From positions 1 through 35,006 of the IMG/VR virus record IMGVR_UViG_3300046683_000365: 35,006 nucleotides of DNA. The stretch is one strand, 5' to 3'. The stretch is from a virus. Made by a program: the position numbers and the translations under genes. Positions 6,880 to 15,561 of the stretch are shown here, in pieces (positions within the stretch are counted from its first letter, which is position 1; each line of letters begins with the position of its first letter). A model generated the notes under the pieces. That model saw only the letters and a program-made list of their open reading frames with translations. It was not told where the DNA came from and ran no database searches.

Positions 6880-7842
6880 CTACGCCATCACGATGATCTG
6901 CGCCAACGCCGCTGCCGATAGTATGTCCGCGTAGTAGAAGGTCTGCGTACCTACGGTGCCGTTATAAATGGGAATGACAAATCGATTATTTCCATAGACC
7001 ACGGTATAAGCGTTTACACCTGCTGGCACGGGGAGGGGTCCGCCGTTAGTATAAGTAATCCCATCCGTAGTAACTAGAACATTACCGTTGGCACCAGCGT
7101 CACCCACCGCAACAAAGTACCCACCACCAAACGCTACCATCCGCCAATTGTTGGTAAATCCTACCGTGCGGGATGTCCAATTAACCCCGTCAGGTGACGT
7201 TACTACATACCCGCCAACATTGGAGACGGCGAGATAGATACCATTTCCATAAGCGACTCCCCACCAAAATGCTGAACCACCCAACGGGGTGGTTTGCATT
7301 GTCCAGTTAAGACCGTCAGGCGAGGTCATTATTTGACCTGTTACCGCTACGGCAACAAACTGACCGCCACCATAACAAATACTGCCCCACTGACCTTGAC
7401 TGAGGCTCCGTTCGGTCCAGACAATGCCATCAGGAGAAGTCGCGGTTACAGCGGCGGTGGTAACAGCGACATATAGACCTGCACCATAAGCAATTTGACG
7501 CCACGCATATGATGGGGTTGGTGGTGTTCGCGATGTCCAGGTAATGCCGTCAGGCGAAGTCATGGCGGCATTGGTGGCAGTAGTATTACTAAGGCCTATA
7601 AACAAACCATTACCAAAGCCGCTACCTCGCCAACTTACACCACCAACAGGCGCACTTCGACCTGTCCAGTTAAGACCGTCAGGCGAGGTCATCATTGCTG
7701 TTGGTGGATTAACATCGGCAAGAGTAACAAACATACCGTTGCCGTAAGTCGAGGTGCGCCACTGACCAACCGCAGGAATTAGAGGCGTTGCAGTAAACGC
7801 CGTCATGCTTGAGGGAGTGATCAACCCATCATCAAGCGGCAT
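6880..7842 (-). CDS. SPDG-repeat beta-propeller protein, putative adhesin
   Basis: This encodes 320 residues from ATG at 7842 (TGATG overlap with the previous stop; a GTG at 7845 is the alternative; AGAGG lies five bases upstream of the ATG). The protein is built from repeats of about 41-46 residues with consensus TSPDGxxWTxRT-...-WxxxxYGxGxFVAV. SPDG or TTDG turns appear near residues 51, 94, 135, 173, 215 and 261, with partial units at both ends. This is the pattern of BNR/sialidase-like beta-propellers with six or seven blades. No catalytic sialidase residues (Arg triad) are evident. Between two anchored fibres, a carbohydrate-binding tip or fibre-attached adhesin is likely; the lack of an anchor module suggests it binds another tail protein. 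Confidence 0.7.
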   Translation of the reverse strand: MPLDDGLITPSSMTAFTATPLIPAVGQWRTSTYGNGMFVTLADVNPPTAMMTSPDGLNWTGRSAPVGGVSWRGSGFGNGLFIGLSNTTATNAAMTSPDGITWTSRTPPTPSYAWRQIAYGAGLYVAVTTAAVTATSPDGIVWTERSLSQGQWGSICYGGGQFVAVAVTGQIMTSPDGLNWTMQTTPLGGSAFWWGVAYGNGIYLAVSNVGGYVVTSPDGVNWTSRTVGFTNNWRMVAFGGGYFVAVGDAGANGNVLVTTDGITYTNGGPLPVPAGVNAYTVVYGNNRFVIPIYNGTVGTQTFYYADILSAAALAQIIVMA

Positions 7843-9419
7843 CACGTCCTCTGCGCCAGGATGGTGATGCCGATGTCGGCGAGAGTGGCGTCCTGCGTCG
7901 AAGGGGCGACCAGTTGCAAGACATCGCCCGCGACAACCGAACCGCCAACCCCCGACAGCGTGCAGGACGTGGACGATCCCGTGGTGATCACAACCGAGCC
8001 GATCGCCGTCGTCGTCCCGCCGGATATCTTGTTCAGGGTAAAGGTCGCTGATGCTGTCGCCAGCGTGCTGTCGTAGACCACTGAACCCGTCAGATTGGCC
8101 GGGATCGTCATCGGCATGGCGACCGTCAGATTAAACCTGGCACTGGCGGCGGGCTTGCCAACGACGGTGAAAGCCACCGGAAGGTTCTGAATAGACGCCT
8201 TAACAAAAGCGGTCGTCGCGACGTTTGTGCCGTTATCGGCAGCGGCAGGCGATGCAGCGAGCATCAGGCCCGACATCGTGAAGGTCGCCGCCGCACCGAT
8301 AGCCCCATTTGACACCACCCCGATGACGAATTGTCCGGTGCGGCTAGCGTCAGTCGTATTGGTCAAATTCGCCTGAAGCAGCACCGCCGTGCGTGTCTGG
8401 ACAGTAGTCATCGCCGCCAAATCGAGAGCGGCAATGTTAGCCGTAGCGACAGCAGCGGTGTTTTCGATGCGTATTCTGGCGGCACCGCCAGCGTTCTGAA
8501 CAAGCAACGGGTTTGCGGCTACCGCACCGTTGTTGATCGTCAGCGCGCCGTTAAGTGAGCCACCAGACAACAAAAGGTAAGACCCAAGACTAGTCGTTAC
8601 CGCATCAACATACTGTTTGGTCGCGGCATCCAGAGCATTGGAGGGATCGCCCGACAGCCGCATGACTTGACCCGAAGCCATCTTAAACAGGCCGGGTGAA
8701 ACTTGGTAGCTCAGTCCAAGCGAAACCGCCGCATCCTTGGTTCCGATCGGCGCCGTATAGAAGCCGAAGACACCACCGAACACGCTGTACGCCACCGCAG
8801 CGGTGTTGCCAAGGTAGCGCCAGACACCGCCTGCGTCGAAGTACGCACCGAAGGTGATGCTCGACTGCTCGGCGATCCCCACCATGCTGCGCCCGATAAA
8901 GATGTTGCCGACATCGGGGCTGGCGGGGACTACAGCCGTCCCGATCGCCAAGTTACCGGGTACGAAAATCGATTGATCGGCATTCCACCGCATCGCTTCG
9001 ACACCAGCGGTAGACATGCTGACTTGATTGGTGCCGCTACCGGACAAGCCCTTATTCGTCGCACCGACAAAAGTATGACTTGGCGCAGAAACGGTTCCAA
9101 GAGGCGCTATAATGGTGACGGCGCAGTTAAGAGAAACGGTGGTGATCGCAACGCGATTGAGTCCACCAGCGGCGAAATTGATTTGGGTAGCGGCGGCTGA
9201 AGTCCAAATGCCGGTTCCTGGCGTCCCGAAATTCAACGTCGTTGCGGCAACCGTGCCGCCGGGGATCGTCAACGGCCCGGTCATGGAGCCGCCCGCGATC
9301 GGTACAAACGGCCCCGCACCGCCCGAAGCGACCCACTTCGTACTATCCCACATCCATGACGTTCCAGCAGCCTGGAACGTCTGGCCGTTGGTACGAGGCG
9401 GGTCGGGGAAATTCAACAT
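7842..9419 (-). CDS. Tail fibre with shared anchor module
   Basis: This encodes 525 residues. The N-terminus ([25 protein letters not shown]) matches that of the 1104-residue fibre. The middle has classic tail-fibre repeat motifs: [11 protein letters not shown] near residue 261 and ATTAFVKAS near residue 398, and Ala/Thr/Gly-rich beta segments ([19 protein letters not shown]). The C-terminal 120 residues ([43 protein letters not shown]) form a compact beta domain seen at the ends of many phage fibres; there is no S74 domain. It follows the YNDV gene by 15 bases. Probably a side fibre or a trimeric stalk carrying a small receptor-binding tip. Confidence 0.75.
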   Translation of the reverse strand: MLNFPDPPRTNGQTFQAAGTSWMWDSTKWVASGGAGPFVPIAGGSMTGPLTIPGGTVAATTLNFGTPGTGIWTSAAATQINFAAGGLNRVAITTVSLNCAVTIIAPLGTVSAPSHTFVGATNKGLSGSGTNQVSMSTAGVEAMRWNADQSIFVPGNLAIGTAVVPASPDVGNIFIGRSMVGIAEQSSITFGAYFDAGGVWRYLGNTAAVAYSVFGGVFGFYTAPIGTKDAAVSLGLSYQVSPGLFKMASGQVMRLSGDPSNALDAATKQYVDAVTTSLGSYLLLSGGSLNGALTINNGAVAANPLLVQNAGGAARIRIENTAAVATANIAALDLAAMTTVQTRTAVLLQANLTNTTDASRTGQFVIGVVSNGAIGAAATFTMSGLMLAASPAAADNGTNVATTAFVKASIQNLPVAFTVVGKPAASARFNLTVAMPMTIPANLTGSVVYDSTLATASATFTLNKISGGTTTAIGSVVITTGSSTSCTLSGVGGSVVAGDVLQLVAPSTQDATLADIGITILAQRT

Positions 9420-9434
9420 AGCTGAATCTCGACC

Positions 9435-9743
9435 TTAGCTCCGCGAAGGCGTGTTTGTGACGCCGAGATCGATCAGTTCCTGGGTTATCGCAGCATCCCG
9501 ATCCAGCAACGCCGTGTGCAAAGCAGTAACCAATTCCGGCTGGTTGGGATTATTTAATTTAGCCGGTATCGGCATACCTGTTGGCGGCGGTACGGGATTT
9601 TCTGGATCGGGAGGAGGAACCGGCGGCGCGATCATCACCGAATCCGCGTGACCGCCGTTCGATATGTAATCGATTGCCGTCTGAACCTGTTTTTGTTCCG
9701 CGATCAACGCATTGGCCTGACCAACGTCGTTATAGTCTGTCAT
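9435..9743 (-). CDS. YNDV-family fibre-associated protein (short form)
   Basis: This encodes 102 residues whose ATG overlaps the previous stop by one base (TGATG). It starts MTDYNDVGQANALIAEQKQ, continues through a Pro-rich linker (IAPPVPPPDPENP) and ends with a helix LLDRDAAITQELIDLGV. It aligns with the first 100 residues of the product of 2698-3285 but lacks the Ig-like C-terminus. Predicted as two helices joined by an extended linker, which would suit a small adaptor. It is the third gene of a fibre/EAQ/YNDV cassette present twice in this window. Function unknown. Confidence 0.65.
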   Translation of the reverse strand: MTDYNDVGQANALIAEQKQVQTAIDYISNGGHADSVMIAPPVPPPDPENPVPPPTGMPIPAKLNNPNQPELVTALHTALLDRDAAITQELIDLGVTNTPSRS

Positions 9744-9955
9744 CAGCCGACCTCCTTCAGACCTCGGCCTTCAACCCTCTCCTGCATCTGGCGACCGACT
9801 TTGTCGATCAGCGGAGCGGTCTGAACATAGGAGAAGCCAACCGAGCGGCAGAGAATCTCAATGATCGTGTTCCACTCCTGCGCCTCTAGCTTAATATCCA
9901 GAATGGTCATCGGATCGATTGGCGGCACGGGCCTGCTCCTGTTTAGTGATTGCAT
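9743..9955 (-). CDS. EAQxWN-family small protein
   Basis: This encodes 70 residues from ATG at 9955, chosen because AGGAG lies seven bases upstream and the Pro-rich N-terminus (SRPVPPIDP) then aligns with that of its paralogue at 3298-3552. ATG at 9910 is the alternative and has no clear ribosome binding site. The chosen start overlaps the end of the preceding fibre gene by 65 bases. The core KLEAQEWNTIIEIL and the following APLIDKVGRQMQERV helix are shared with the paralogue. Probably helical; likely a partner of the upstream S74 fibre, by position only. Confidence 0.6.
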   Translation of the reverse strand: MQSLNRSRPVPPIDPMTILDIKLEAQEWNTIIEILCRSVGFSYVQTAPLIDKVGRQMQERVEGRGLKEVG

Positions 9956-10907
9956 CGTCCAACTCCTGTATGACACCGACAAAAAGAGCCATCATCGTGT
10001 TCGGATCAGAGTTCTGCACTTGCATCGCTTTTCGCATCTTAAATTCAGTTGGCTCCAGCCGGGTCTTTGGCGCACCGTCAGGGAAATCCTCATGCAGCCG
10101 CTGGGCGATAAAGCCGACCGGGATCGTCGGCGCGTCATCATCGGCGGGCTTGAGCCAACCGATGTGCTTGTGTTTCTTCCACCGATATTGATAAAGACGG
10201 ATTTTTCGTAGCGCCGCGCGGCAATCAAAATCGGACAAGTCGATGTCGGTCTTCAGCCGCTCGTCGCAAGCGTGAGCAAGACCCCAGTCAATGACACTAC
10301 CGTTATTAAGCCTCGCGAAGCACTGAGTGCCGTCCCAGGTGAATTTAAAACCGACAGCGGTTGTTATGTTGTTGAAAACTATCCCCGTAGCAGATTGCCC
10401 TAAGATAAATTTGTCAGTCGTGTAAAGGTTGCCCCATATCACAAATTGCGCCATCCCTTGCGAGAAACCAAACAGCGGGTTGTTGTCGCCTGTATAAGTG
10501 TAATATAGTAAATCGTTATTGCCAGGATTATAAAGCCAGCGCCAGCCATCCGTCGAAAACCACAACTCGTTTGAATGAAAGCTCATCGCCCAGTTGCCGC
10601 CACTGTACCAATCGAACTGTGTATCGGCGGTAAAAACCAAATTACTCTGATAAACACTCACACCATAACTACTATTCCAAAACGTGATGTGCTTTGAACT
10701 ATCGGTTGGGCCAGAGGGCGCTGCCGAATTCCAGCCGATACCGCCCTGCATCGCGCCGCCTGTCAGGGGCAGTACCGGAACCCAAGCACCCGCAGTCGTT
10801 CGCCCATTGATACCGGAAGCGGGTTCTGGGGTTACCGCCGCCGCCCCGGTCAGGCCAGTAGCGCCTTTAGGTCCGACAGGAACAACGATCGTCCCGGCAT
10901 TAGGCAT
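9891..10907 (-). CDS. Short tail fibre 3 with Cys-variant S74 domain
   Basis: This encodes 338 residues; the start overlaps the previous stop by 8 bases. The N-terminus has a short collagen-like stub (VGPKGATGLTGAA), then a region shared with its two tandem paralogues (GAWVPVLPLTGG, SSKHITFWNSSYG), an aromatic beta body, and from about residue 213 an S74-type intramolecular chaperone: ACDERLKTDI, LRKIRLYQYRWKK, IPVGFIAQRLHEDFP, and a terminal helix (NTMMALFVGVIQELDDAI). The family site is Ser-Asp-x-Arg-x-Lys; here the Ser is Cys. It is the last of three tandem paralogues and is followed by the EAQ and YNDV small genes. Confidence 0.8.
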   Translation of the reverse strand: MPNAGTIVVPVGPKGATGLTGAAAVTPEPASGINGRTTAGAWVPVLPLTGGAMQGGIGWNSAAPSGPTDSSKHITFWNSSYGVSVYQSNLVFTADTQFDWYSGGNWAMSFHSNELWFSTDGWRWLYNPGNNDLLYYTYTGDNNPLFGFSQGMAQFVIWGNLYTTDKFILGQSATGIVFNNITTAVGFKFTWDGTQCFARLNNGSVIDWGLAHACDERLKTDIDLSDFDCRAALRKIRLYQYRWKKHKHIGWLKPADDDAPTIPVGFIAQRLHEDFPDGAPKTRLEPTEFKMRKAMQVQNSDPNTMMALFVGVIQELDDAITKQEQARAANRSDDHSGY

Positions 10908-11919
10908 CGACCATCTCCGAGACTTCAGTGTCTAGCTGTTGCAAAGCTCCGCAAAGCAAGGCCATCATCGTGTTGACATCAACATTCCACATTGCCAGCG
11001 CACCCTTGCATTTTGCTGTCGGAAAGGTGGCGACGGATTCGGGAAAGTCTTCGTGCAGCCGCTGAGCGATAAAGCCGATCGGTATCGTCGGATCTGTGTC
11101 ACGCGCGAGCTTGGGGCGGATCGGATCGATGAAGTTACGCCAGCGAAACTGGTAAACCCGAATCTTACGAAGCGCCGCGAGACAGTCGAATTGCGAGGGA
11201 GCAATGTCCTGCTTTAGTCGCTCATCGCATCCGTTCACAAACGGGATTTGCACCGCGTTGTCGACGCGCCCGTAAACCCAAGTGCCGTCCCAGTTCCAAT
11301 TATAGCCGTGACCATCAACATTCGGAAAATTCATACCACGACCGTTTACAACGAGGTTTCTCGTAGTGCCGCTTGATGGCAGCGAGCCATAACCCCAGAT
11401 GGTGAACCCGCCAACACCATAATACCAACCCATCCTGGCGTTGTTGCTGGGGTCGTACCAGATCATGTTGCCGGTCGCGTTGTCGAAATTCCAACGGTAG
11501 CCACTGGCTGAGAACCATAGCTCGCGGGTCCGAATTTCAGAGGAATATCCCCCACCCGTATAAAAGGCGTGTCGCTGACCGGACACCATATTCAGCGTGC
11601 CGCCGGTAATCGCAAACCCGTAACTGCCCCCATACAAATCGAGATGATGCGAGAGATCGGTTGCGCTACCTGAAACGACGTTGCCAAAATTGATGCCACC
11701 CGTCATTGAAGTAAAGCTGTTACCAGCCGGAACACCCGTCAAAGGAAGGACGGTAGCCCAAGCTGCGTTCCGCCTTCCGCTCGCTGTTCCCGATACCGGG
11801 TTGGGCATTGCCGTTCCGTTCGCGCCTGTAGCGCCGGTCAATCCCACTGGCCCCGTTTGAACGACAGGTGTCGCTGAAGCTACATTTAGCTCGATGATTG
11901 GCGGGACAGCTTCGGTCAT
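10900..11919 (-). CDS. Short tail fibre 2 with Cys-variant S74 domain
   Basis: This encodes 339 residues; ATGA overlap with the previous gene. It has the same architecture as its neighbours: a collagen-like stub (GPVGLTGATGANG), a conserved WATVLPLTGV segment, a beta body rich in Gly/Tyr/Trp (SGYRWNFDNATGNMIWYD), and from about residue 229 the S74-type end GCDERLKQDI, LRKIRVYQFRWRN, IPIGFIAQRLHEDFPE, then a closing helix. Cys replaces the catalytic Ser. The body differs clearly from the other two copies while the ends are conserved, as expected if the stem and chaperone are kept and the receptor-binding part diverges. Confidence 0.8.
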   Translation of the reverse strand: MTEAVPPIIELNVASATPVVQTGPVGLTGATGANGTAMPNPVSGTASGRRNAAWATVLPLTGVPAGNSFTSMTGGINFGNVVSGSATDLSHHLDLYGGSYGFAITGGTLNMVSGQRHAFYTGGGYSSEIRTRELWFSASGYRWNFDNATGNMIWYDPSNNARMGWYYGVGGFTIWGYGSLPSSGTTRNLVVNGRGMNFPNVDGHGYNWNWDGTWVYGRVDNAVQIPFVNGCDERLKQDIAPSQFDCLAALRKIRVYQFRWRNFIDPIRPKLARDTDPTIPIGFIAQRLHEDFPESVATFPTAKCKGALAMWNVDVNTMMALLCGALQQLDTEVSEMVDA

Positions 11920-12869
11920 CGTAGAGCCTGCATTCTGTCATCAAGCTGCTGAACGGCACGGCAAAGGGTTGCCAGCATGACGTTACGATTAGCGGTTCCT
12001 AACCGGGTCGCGCCGCGCGCTTTGCCTCCAGGCGCATGAGCGCCGTGCGGATAGTCTTCAGCCAATCGTTGCGCGACAAAACCGATCGGTATGTGACGAC
12101 CCTTGAGCCAGCTAGAGCTAAACCGATCCTTCCAGCGATACTGATAAAGGCGAACATTGCGGAGGGCGGCGAGCGCATCGAACTCTGACGGCACGATGTC
12201 TTGCTTCATCCGTTCGTCGCATGCTTGTGCGATGGCATACTCAACAGCTTGATCGACTCGCGCGTAAATCCATGTGCCGTCCCACCGTTGGCTAAAGCCG
12301 TTAGTATAAGTAGTGAGATAAGGTTGAACGCCAACGCCGTTACATGTTAATTCTCCAGTGCAGTAAATCCCGCTCTGGCCGTACAATGTGCAGTTACTGA
12401 TACTAGTATCATATATACAAACTCCAGTCGGATGTTGTATCTGCATTGTCGTGGAGTTGGTCATGGCAAAACCGTATGAAGCATTAGACCAATTAAAAGA
12501 AATACCCGAAATAGCGAACGTTCGCGGTGCTCCGGTCAAGTTAAAGTAGACACTATTTGGCCCTACATAATTTAGCGTGCTATTGGTTATGCTAAAACCG
12601 CAGTTGGTTTGAAACGAGATATGTTTTGTAAGATCAGTTGCACTAGCTACGACAACTGTACCAAAATTAATCCCGCTGCTGACCGTTGCTCCAATCAACG
12701 GCACCACGGGAACCCAGCTTCCCGGCTGACGACCGTAGGTCTGCCCATCGCTCGGAGAGTTATCGGCCCAATTGGCACCCGAAAGCCCAGTATTTCCGAC
12801 CGGGCCGGGTAACCCTGTCGGAATAGCAGGAACGCCAGCGGCGACAAGAGGAGACGCTACCTCGGTCAT
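11916..12869 (-). CDS. Short tail fibre 1 with Cys-variant S74 domain
   Basis: This encodes 317 residues; ATGA overlap with the preceding small gene. It has a collagen-like stub (GLPGPVGNTGLSG), a SWVPVVPLIGA segment, the module ATDLTKHISFQTNCGFSI also seen in fibre 2 and, more weakly, fibre 3, and a beta body with repeated N-S-T strands (ITNSTLNYVG, AMTNSTTMQIQ). The end from about residue 216 is S74-type: ACDERMKQDI, LRNVRLYQYRWKD, IPIGFVAQRLAEDYP. The active Ser position is Cys. The first of three tandem fibre paralogues, lying just downstream of the collagen-like fibre; they may form alternative or hetero-assembled short fibres. Confidence 0.8.
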   Translation of the reverse strand: MTEVASPLVAAGVPAIPTGLPGPVGNTGLSGANWADNSPSDGQTYGRQPGSWVPVVPLIGATVSSGINFGTVVVASATDLTKHISFQTNCGFSITNSTLNYVGPNSVYFNLTGAPRTFAISGISFNWSNASYGFAMTNSTTMQIQHPTGVCIYDTSISNCTLYGQSGIYCTGELTCNGVGVQPYLTTYTNGFSQRWDGTWIYARVDQAVEYAIAQACDERMKQDIVPSEFDALAALRNVRLYQYRWKDRFSSSWLKGRHIPIGFVAQRLAEDYPHGAHAPGGKARGATRLGTANRNVMLATLCRAVQQLDDRMQALR

Positions 12870-13090
12870 ACGATGGGCGCTGGAGCAAAGCCGCCAGGAT
12901 ACATTGCGGCGACTTGATTAAGGCCCGACAACAATACAGCACAACTTGCGCGTAGCTGCCGCACCTGTCCCATCATTTCTTCGTCAATTTCCTCTCTGGC
13001 TGTCAAACCAACCGCTATTTGCGCGAACTTGAAACATAGATCGGAAAATTGCTGAAGGTCTTTTGTCGGGAAAGGGGTATCGGCCATCAT
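12866..13090 (-). CDS. Small helical protein between fibre genes
   Basis: This encodes 74 residues from ATG at 13090, which overlaps the stop of the collagen-like fibre by 4 bases; a second ATG follows immediately. An upstream in-frame start would overlap the fibre gene by about 100 bases and is not needed. The protein looks alpha-helical ([19 protein letters not shown], then [16 protein letters not shown]) with a Pro/Gly tail. Like the EAQ genes it directly follows a large fibre gene, and it could be a fibre assembly helper, but no sequence match to them is clear. Function unknown. Confidence 0.6.
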   Translation of the reverse strand: MMADTPFPTKDLQQFSDLCFKFAQIAVGLTAREEIDEEMMGQVRQLRASCAVLLSGLNQVAAMYPGGFAPAPIV

Positions 13091-15558
13091 GCAGTCCTTT
13101 GTAGGGTCAAGGTATTTGAGGCAATACTGTTGATGACATAGAACTGACCGCCGATATAAAGCGGTAGTCCGGCTACCATCCACGTTACATTATCGACAGG
13201 GACGGCAACCGTCGCGCCAACGCCGGGAGCGGTAAACGTCGCTGTCGTAAAAGCCAGACCCGCCATCGGACCCGTTGGCCCCGGTACGGTCGAAGCTGCC
13301 CCGGTCGCTCCCGTCGCGCCGGTCGGCCCAATCGGTCCCTGCGGCCCCGGTACGGTCGAAGCGGCCCCCGTCGCGCCGGTCGGACCCGTTGGCCCCGTCG
13401 CACCTGTTGGCCCTGTCGGTCCCGGTACGGTCGAAGCGGCCCCCGTCGCGCCGGTCGCTCCTTGCGGCCCCACCGGACCTACCGGACCCGCCTGATTGGA
13501 TGCCGGAACCCACTGTGCCGATGACGAGTCGTCAAACCAAAGATAAAGCTGCGCCCCAACACTGTCCCACCAGCCCGTGCCTGGGGTCGGTGAAGCGGGT
13601 GGGGTATCGCCGATCGTAATCTTGCTGCCACCACCCGCCGCTACAGCGGTGTCGACATAGAGCTTTGTTGCGGCACTCAGATCAACAAGCGGCGGGCCTG
13701 CAAGGGTCAGCGCCCCTGTCATCGCACCGCCGGTCGTCAGTAACCCGGTTGCGCCCGAGACATCCGCAGCGGTCAGTGTGACCGCCCCCGTGCGAGTGTT
13801 AAAGCTGGCAACCCCCGCCGTACTGATGATAACCGCCGCGTCGACGTATTGCTTCGTCGCAGCGTGCAACGCTGCTGTCGGGTCAGATGACAAGGTCAAA
13901 AAATCGCTCATCACGCCGCCCGACAACGCAAGGTACGGCGTGATGACATCAATCGTTGATGGCGTCGTCGTCGCGTTGAGCGCGAGGCCGGGACCGACTT
14001 GCCAATCTGGGCCTTGTGGCCCTATCGGCCCCACCGGACCCGGCACGGTGCTATCAGCCCCGACCGGGCCTGCCGGACCCACTGGGCCTGCTGGACCGGG
14101 TGGACCCATCGGGCCATCTGCACCTACCGAACCTGGCGCTCCAGGGTCACCAGGGTCACCGGCTGGGCCTATGGGGCCAATAGGGCCGGTCGGCCCAGCA
14201 GCTCCATCGGCCCCAGCCGGTCCAGCGGGTCCGGTTGGCCCCGCAGGGCCGGGAGTGCTGACAACCGTAGCCACCGCGTCATCAACATATTGCCGGGTCG
14301 CACTATGCAGCGGTGCGGTGGGCGGGCCTGACAGGGTGAGTAACCCGGTCATCACCCCGCCCGCCAGCGCAAGCCCACCAAAATTCGCCAATGCTGCGGC
14401 TGCGGTTGTCGCATTGCTGCCGCCATTAGGGATAGAAACCGGGACTGAAAGAGCGATCGTCACGTCGCCCGATACGCCGCCGCCGATTAAGCCGGTGCCA
14501 GCCGTGACTCCGGTGATTGTTCCGCTACCGGGACTGCCGCTGCCACTGATCGGAACCCCGTTGACATAGAAGCCGCCGGTCACATTGACGGTCCCGGCAC
14601 CCATGTCACCGCCGGTCGGTATGCCACCCGCAGCCGTGGTCAGCATCAGACCCCGGTTAACCGACATCCGCAGGACGCTGATCGTCGTTCCCGGCGTGTT
14701 GGTAATGAACTCGATCGCCGCACCAGCGGCGCTGTCCGTCCAATTTTCAGTGGCGCGGATTTGCATGCCCGCCACGGCTTGGCTGTAGCCGGTCGCCAAC
14801 CGCCCATTGGCCGCAAACAGACCGACAAGATCACCGCTTTGGACCGCCGTTGGGGCCGACGCATTGCCCCGCGAGAAGCGGCACAAGTAGAACGGATTGC
14901 CGTTCGCCATATTGGCGTAGGAGTCGAGCATATGCCCGACACCTTCCGGCCCATCGTTCGATGCCAGAAACAGAACCGGGTAGCCAACCGGGGCATGCGG
15001 TCTGCCGGGATTGATCGCAAGCGCCCCCGTCAGGGTGCCGCCCGCCAACGGCAAGCCGCCGAGATTCGATAGGGCGGCGACCGCCGTCGTCGCGTTGGTG
15101 CCGCCATTGCCGATCGAAACCGGCACCGACAAGCTGATAAAGACCTGACCTTCTGTCCCACCCCCGCTTAGGCCGACGCCGGGAATAATTGCCGTAATCG
15201 TCCCGCCGCCGCCACCGTTTCCTGTTCCCGGCGGTCCCTGCGGACCCGGCTGATTTACAACAGCAACCCACTGTGCGCTGTTACCGTCGTCAAAATAAAT
15301 ATAGAGTTGAGCGCCAAAACTATCGAACCATAAAATACCGGGATATGGATTAGCGGGCGGCTGAGTGCCGATAATTGCGCGACCAATATAAGACCTACCC
15401 GGTATAGGCTCGAATATCCACTTACCGCCAACTTGAGTACCGTCGCCTACGACGATATCGCCATTGGAAACATTGATGATAACTTCGCCTTGGAGCGGCG
15501 TATAGCTCGCAAGGCTGGTATCCGTCCCTCGGATTTGCTGAAGCTGTTTGTGCGACAT
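13087..15558 (-). CDS. Collagen-like tail fibre with Mtd-type N-terminus
   Basis: This encodes 823 residues. The N-terminus ([20 protein letters not shown], then [10 protein letters not shown]) matches the small beta domain found at the start of many phage fibres, including major tropism determinant (Mtd) proteins. A GAQLY(I/L)(Y/W)FDDxxSAQWV module occurs twice (near residues 70-105 and 650-685). Two Gly-X-Y collagen-like stretches lie at about residues 433-519 and 689-765, the second with three GAASTVPG units. Three (T)K/RxYVDxAV fibre repeats occur near 417, 566 and 626. These features indicate a long trimeric, flexible fibre. The C-terminal 55 residues form a small beta domain. It is the first adhesion gene after the tail tip genes. 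Confidence 0.8.
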   Translation of the reverse strand: MSHKQLQQIRGTDTSLASYTPLQGEVIINVSNGDIVVGDGTQVGGKWIFEPIPGRSYIGRAIIGTQPPANPYPGILWFDSFGAQLYIYFDDGNSAQWVAVVNQPGPQGPPGTGNGGGGGTITAIIPGVGLSGGGTEGQVFISLSVPVSIGNGGTNATTAVAALSNLGGLPLAGGTLTGALAINPGRPHAPVGYPVLFLASNDGPEGVGHMLDSYANMANGNPFYLCRFSRGNASAPTAVQSGDLVGLFAANGRLATGYSQAVAGMQIRATENWTDSAAGAAIEFITNTPGTTISVLRMSVNRGLMLTTAAGGIPTGGDMGAGTVNVTGGFYVNGVPISGSGSPGSGTITGVTAGTGLIGGGVSGDVTIALSVPVSIPNGGSNATTAAAALANFGGLALAGGVMTGLLTLSGPPTAPLHSATRQYVDDAVATVVSTPGPAGPTGPAGPAGADGAAGPTGPIGPIGPAGDPGDPGAPGSVGADGPMGPPGPAGPVGPAGPVGADSTVPGPVGPIGPQGPDWQVGPGLALNATTTPSTIDVITPYLALSGGVMSDFLTLSSDPTAALHAATKQYVDAAVIISTAGVASFNTRTGAVTLTAADVSGATGLLTTGGAMTGALTLAGPPLVDLSAATKLYVDTAVAAGGGSKITIGDTPPASPTPGTGWWDSVGAQLYLWFDDSSSAQWVPASNQAGPVGPVGPQGATGATGAASTVPGPTGPTGATGPTGPTGATGAASTVPGPQGPIGPTGATGATGAASTVPGPTGPMAGLAFTTATFTAPGVGATVAVPVDNVTWMVAGLPLYIGGQFYVINSIASNTLTLQRTA

Positions 15559-15561
15559 TCC

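Noticed and set aside
13087-15558. Diversity-generating retroelement, because of the Mtd-type fibre N-terminus
   Set aside because: No reverse transcriptase, no template repeat and no variable C-type lectin domain in the window. The N-terminal domain is widespread in phage fibres without such elements.
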